Assembly: GCA_024640385.1 (NCBI GenBank)
Contig: JAHEFC010000156.1
Span: 1-8,832, forward strand
Reading direction: 5' to 3'
Origin: Sphingobacteriales bacterium
GTDB lineage: Bacteria > Bacteroidota > Bacteroidia > Chitinophagales > Chitinophagaceae
Length of the DNA stretch: 8,832 nucleotides
Part shown: positions 6,779 to 8,832 of the stretch, in pieces
Layout of the letters: each line of letters begins with the position of its first letter
Numbering within the stretch: the first letter of the stretch is position 1
Translations under genes and position numbers: made by a program
Notes under the pieces: generated by a model
The model's input: the letters and a program-made list of their open reading frames with translations, nothing else
The model's database searches: none
What the model was told of the DNA's origin: nothing

Positions 6779-6877
6779 GGACGCAGAGACACAGAGGGGG
6801 ACACAGAGACGCGGAGGGGGACACAGAGACGCAGATTTCTCCGTGTCTCCGCGTCCCTCTCCGTGTCTCTGTCTCCC
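6779..6877. repeat. GACACAGA octamer palindrome after the metallophosphoesterase stop
   Basis: An array of 8-nt GACRCRGA units in pairs separated by GGGG (roughly 20-nt higher-order period). The left arm 6798-6835 pairs with the right arm 6840-6877 (31 of 38 identical after reverse complementation), with only a 4-nt loop (TTTC). Six of the seven arm differences are transitions. About 19 nt of extra units (6779-6797) precede the left arm without a partner. It lies between converging genes: just after the phosphoesterase stop and before the SusD terminator. Confidence 0.9.
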
Positions 6878-6884
6878 ATATACG

Positions 6885-6908
6885 AAAACAGGCCCCACCT
6901 GGGGCCTG
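6885..6908 (-). terminator. Intrinsic terminator of the SusC/SusD operon
   Basis: A perfect 8-bp stem CAGGCCCC (6889-6896) with GGGGCCTG (6901-6908) and a 4-nt loop. Read on the minus strand it is followed directly by TTTT (complement of 6885-6888). It lies 29 nt past the SusD stop. The T tract is short, but position and strand fit. Confidence 0.7.
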
Positions 6909-6937
6909 CTTCTAAACAACTCAAATTTACCAAATAC

Positions 6938-8518
6938 CTATTTTACGTCCCAGAAGATCTTAGTGGTAAGATTATCTTTCGCGGCTACATTATTATAGTT
7001 AGCTAGGTTATAAGTCTTCTCACTTCCATCATACAGGAAGCGCTGCGGAGGAAGCTGTTGAGCATTTGCGCCATCTACCCAGAAACTAGGTGCTGGCCAA
7101 TCGTGCCTTCTCATTTCAGCCCATCCTTCGAAGCTCTGAATTACATTGTAATGCAACCATTGCTGCATGGCGATCAATTTGATCTTGTCTGCAGTTGTAG
7201 CTGCAGCATCCCAGCTGATCGCAGGTTTCGCCAGGTAATCAGTGATCTCAACGTTACCTACAGGAACCAGTGTGCCAGATGTGTTATCAGCACTGAGCTT
7301 CCTTACATCAAAATAGAAATTGATCGATGCAGCAACTCCTGCTTCATATGCAGCTTTGGCTTCAGCAGCTTTTCCTGCTTTCAGGAAACCTTCAGCAGCA
7401 AGCAGATTCACCTCAGCAGCATTGATCAGAACACCAGGGAAATATTCATTCCTGCTCAGTGTAGACCTGTTGTACAGGGCAGCCTTACCATCAGAGATCA
7501 TCTTGGTCTGATCTGCTGCAGGTGCCATTTGATCAACTCCGTTATAAACACCAGCGGCATTTACTCCTGGTTCAAACACAGCCCTTAATCTTGGGTCCAC
7601 GTTGGTCTTCATATGGTCGATCATCACTTTACCTGCAACGTTTCCGTTCCAGTCTTCCAGGCCAGTCCTGAAACCTTTAGAGTTGATCGGGGTACTCAGG
7701 TCGATAACCTTGATCTGGATATTGTTGGCGTTTGTAGTCACCAATGGATAAGTTGAAGGATTGTTCAGAATCTCAGCGATCTCTCCGTCAGCCCTTGCCT
7801 TGAAAGAAGCAGCATCAGAAACACGGCTCAACATTCTGAGACGGAGAGAATTATTATACCTCCTCCAAAGTGTTATATCACCTTTGTTGATATAGTCCTG
7901 CGTTTTGAATCCGGTAAGAATACCACTGGGAACTACGATCGTGCTGAGTTCTGTAGAGAACTTCTTCAGATCGTCCAGCATCGTGGTGTAGATAGATTCC
8001 GCACCATCATACTTAGGCAGTGAAGCATTGTAATCGCCGCTATTAGTACTCAGCATACCTGCTTCAGAAAATGGAATATCACCATGAAGGTCTACCATTT
8101 TCTGAGTTGCATCGTAAAGGTAAATGGTAGCAGAGATCATATAGATCCTCCACGCAGCCTGATCGCTCTCGGAGAGGCCATTATATACTTTCTGCAGTTC
8201 ACGATACTGAGCCAGCAGATTGTAATAAGTACTCCAGCGTGCACTGATCGCAGCCATACCTGGAACATACTGGTTGTTGACATTCACCCAACCCACAGCC
8301 TGGGTATAGTAGTGAAGGGTTGTTCTCAGCACAACAAAATAGTTCCAGTATGCTGGAAGAACATAGTCCTTATTGGTTTGCAGGAAGCCTGAAAACTGCT
8401 TCTCTACCGTGGTCACTGAAATTTTTGAAGGATCTGCATACGCATCTGCAAAATCCGTCTTACTGCAGGATGAGATCATCACTCCCAGAACAGTAAGCGC
8501 TAAAAATATTTTTCTCAT
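6938..8518 (-). CDS. SusD/RagB-family nutrient-binding outer-membrane lipoprotein (SusD-like_2 type)
   Basis: A 526-residue surface lipoprotein. The signal peptide has a lipobox ending at Cys18 (ISSC), then a Ser/Lys/Asp-rich linker and YADPSKIS, the start expected of the SusD-like_2 branch (compare DPNKS in relatives). The body is helix-rich, with TPR-like segments. The region FPGVLINAAEVNLLAAEGFLKAGKAAEAKAAY, broken here only by naming its parts (FPGVLINAAEV, LLAAEGFLKAG, AEAKAAYEAG), is the hallmark 'AEv.lL.AEa' helix pair of SusD proteins. The family caps the SusC TonB-dependent channel and delivers a ligand, usually an oligosaccharide but sometimes peptides or other nutrients. Length is typical. 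It follows the SusC gene by 23 nt, so the two are co-transcribed; the terminator at 6885-6908 closes the operon. No enzyme is linked here, so the ligand is unknown. Confidence 0.95.
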   Translation of the reverse strand: MRKIFLALTVLGVMISSCSKTDFADAYADPSKISVTTVEKQFSGFLQTNKDYVLPAYWNYFVVLRTTLHYYTQAVGWVNVNNQYVPGMAAISARWSTYYNLLAQYRELQKVYNGLSESDQAAWRIYMISATIYLYDATQKMVDLHGDIPFSEAGMLSTNSGDYNASLPKYDGAESIYTTMLDDLKKFSTELSTIVVPSGILTGFKTQDYINKGDITLWRRYNNSLRLRMLSRVSDAASFKARADGEIAEILNNPSTYPLVTTNANNIQIKVIDLSTPINSKGFRTGLEDWNGNVAGKVMIDHMKTNVDPRLRAVFEPGVNAAGVYNGVDQMAPAADQTKMISDGKAALYNRSTLSRNEYFPGVLINAAEVNLLAAEGFLKAGKAAEAKAAYEAGVAASINFYFDVRKLSADNTSGTLVPVGNVEITDYLAKPAISWDAAATTADKIKLIAMQQWLHYNVIQSFEGWAEMRRHDWPAPSFWVDGANAQQLPPQRFLYDGSEKTYNLANYNNVAAKDNLTTKIFWDVK

Positions 8519-8541
8519 AATAATCTTTTAATGCTTTAGAA

Positions 8542-8832
8542 TTAGAAGGTTGTCCTCAACATAACACCAACTGTTCTGGTTGAAGGGTTGGTTCCCACAT
8601 TGGTCAGAGACTGGAACCACCTTGCACCTGCTGCTGTTTGTTCAGCATCGATCTGCTTCAGGGTCCTGTAGAAATAGAACAGGTTCCTTCCGAATACAGA
8701 GACGTTCACATGCTTTGCACCAATTTTCTTAGACCATGCTGAAGGCAGGTTATAACCAATTGCTAATTCCCTCATCTTGATATAACTGTTCTTCTGGATG
8801 TAAAGCTCATACCTTGTGTTAGGGCTGTACTG
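8542..8832 (-). CDS. SusC/RagA TonB-dependent outer-membrane receptor, C-terminal end only
   Basis: The frame is open from the window edge, giving the last 96 residues of a protein normally about 1000 long. The segment NSYIKMRELAIGYNLP, then the strand KHVNVSVFGRNLFYF, and the terminal strand ending in Phe (GVMLRTTF) match the conserved C-terminus of SusC/RagA barrels (typically SYIRLRNVSLGYNLP ... V.GRNL). The terminal aromatic residue is the BAM recognition signal. It forms the energised import channel with the SusD protein encoded 23 nt downstream. The Met at 8775 is internal and not a real start. Confidence 0.93.
   Translation of the reverse strand, partial: QYSPNTRYELYIQKNSYIKMRELAIGYNLPSAWSKKIGAKHVNVSVFGRNLFYFYRTLKQIDAEQTAAGARWFQSLTNVGTNPSTRTVGVMLRTTF

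Noticed and set aside
5083..6910. Shared 10-mer GGGGCCTGCT at 5083-5092 and 6901-6910
   Set aside because: One copy is half of a terminator stem, a GC-rich motif that commonly recurs; too short to imply a related element.
6767..7006. Open frame across the octamer palindrome encoding an Arg/Thr-rich then Ser-rich peptide, with minus-strand frames at 6707-6933
   Set aside because: These frames exist only because the repeat contains no stop codons; their composition simply mirrors the GACACAGA units, and they overlap real gene ends.
7058..7588. A 176-codon Cys-rich plus-strand frame opposite the SusD gene
   Set aside because: It is antisense to a clearly coding SusD segment and shows no domain or signal; it is a shadow frame.

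Overview
The window most likely comes from a member of the Bacteroidota, probably close to Chitinophagaceae. The evidence is a SusC/SusD-type outer-membrane pair, a lipoprotein with a carbohydrate-metabolism (PCMD-like) domain, lipoboxes with few basic residues, scarce Shine-Dalgarno sequences and Bacteroidota-style TAnnTTTG elements. The family assignment is by inference from protein character; no marker gene is present.

Layout from left to right. (1) 2-1876, plus strand: the C-terminal two thirds of a P-type cation ATPase whose start lies outside the window. (2) 1870-3644, minus strand: a two-gene operon with a small outer-membrane beta-barrel protein followed by a lipoprotein (Ig-like DUF5018-type domain plus PCMD-type domain). 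The two genes overlap by ATGA, and the lipoprotein stop overlaps the ATPase stop tail to tail. (3) 3734-5002, plus strand: a secreted serine hydrolase of the class C beta-lactamase fold. (4) 5003-5363: a non-coding stretch that starts with a large hairpin and holds a minus-strand terminator. (5) 5364-5726, minus strand: a small four-helix membrane protein. (6) 5859-6770, plus strand: a PPP-like metallophosphoesterase. (7) 6938-8832, minus strand: the end of a SusC/RagA TonB-dependent receptor followed by a SusD/RagB lipoprotein, with a terminator just downstream. This is a nutrient-uptake pair, presumably for a glycan or glycan fragment; no degradative enzyme for it is visible here.

The protein-coding genes are conventional. 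The unusual content is a set of short-unit repeat arrays. Three form long palindromes with arms of 31-38 nt: TTGCAGG heptads at 5000-5080, ATTCCGG heptads at 5767-5853, and GACACAGA octamers at 6779-6877. Each sits exactly at a gene border: on the stop codon of the hydrolase, 5 nt before the start codon of the phosphoesterase, and just after the phosphoesterase stop. A fourth array of AAAGTCA heptads lies inside the ATPase reading frame. The four have unrelated sequences but a similar design. Their role (RNA 3'-end or leader structure, mobile REP/MITE-like element, or something else) cannot be settled from this window alone.
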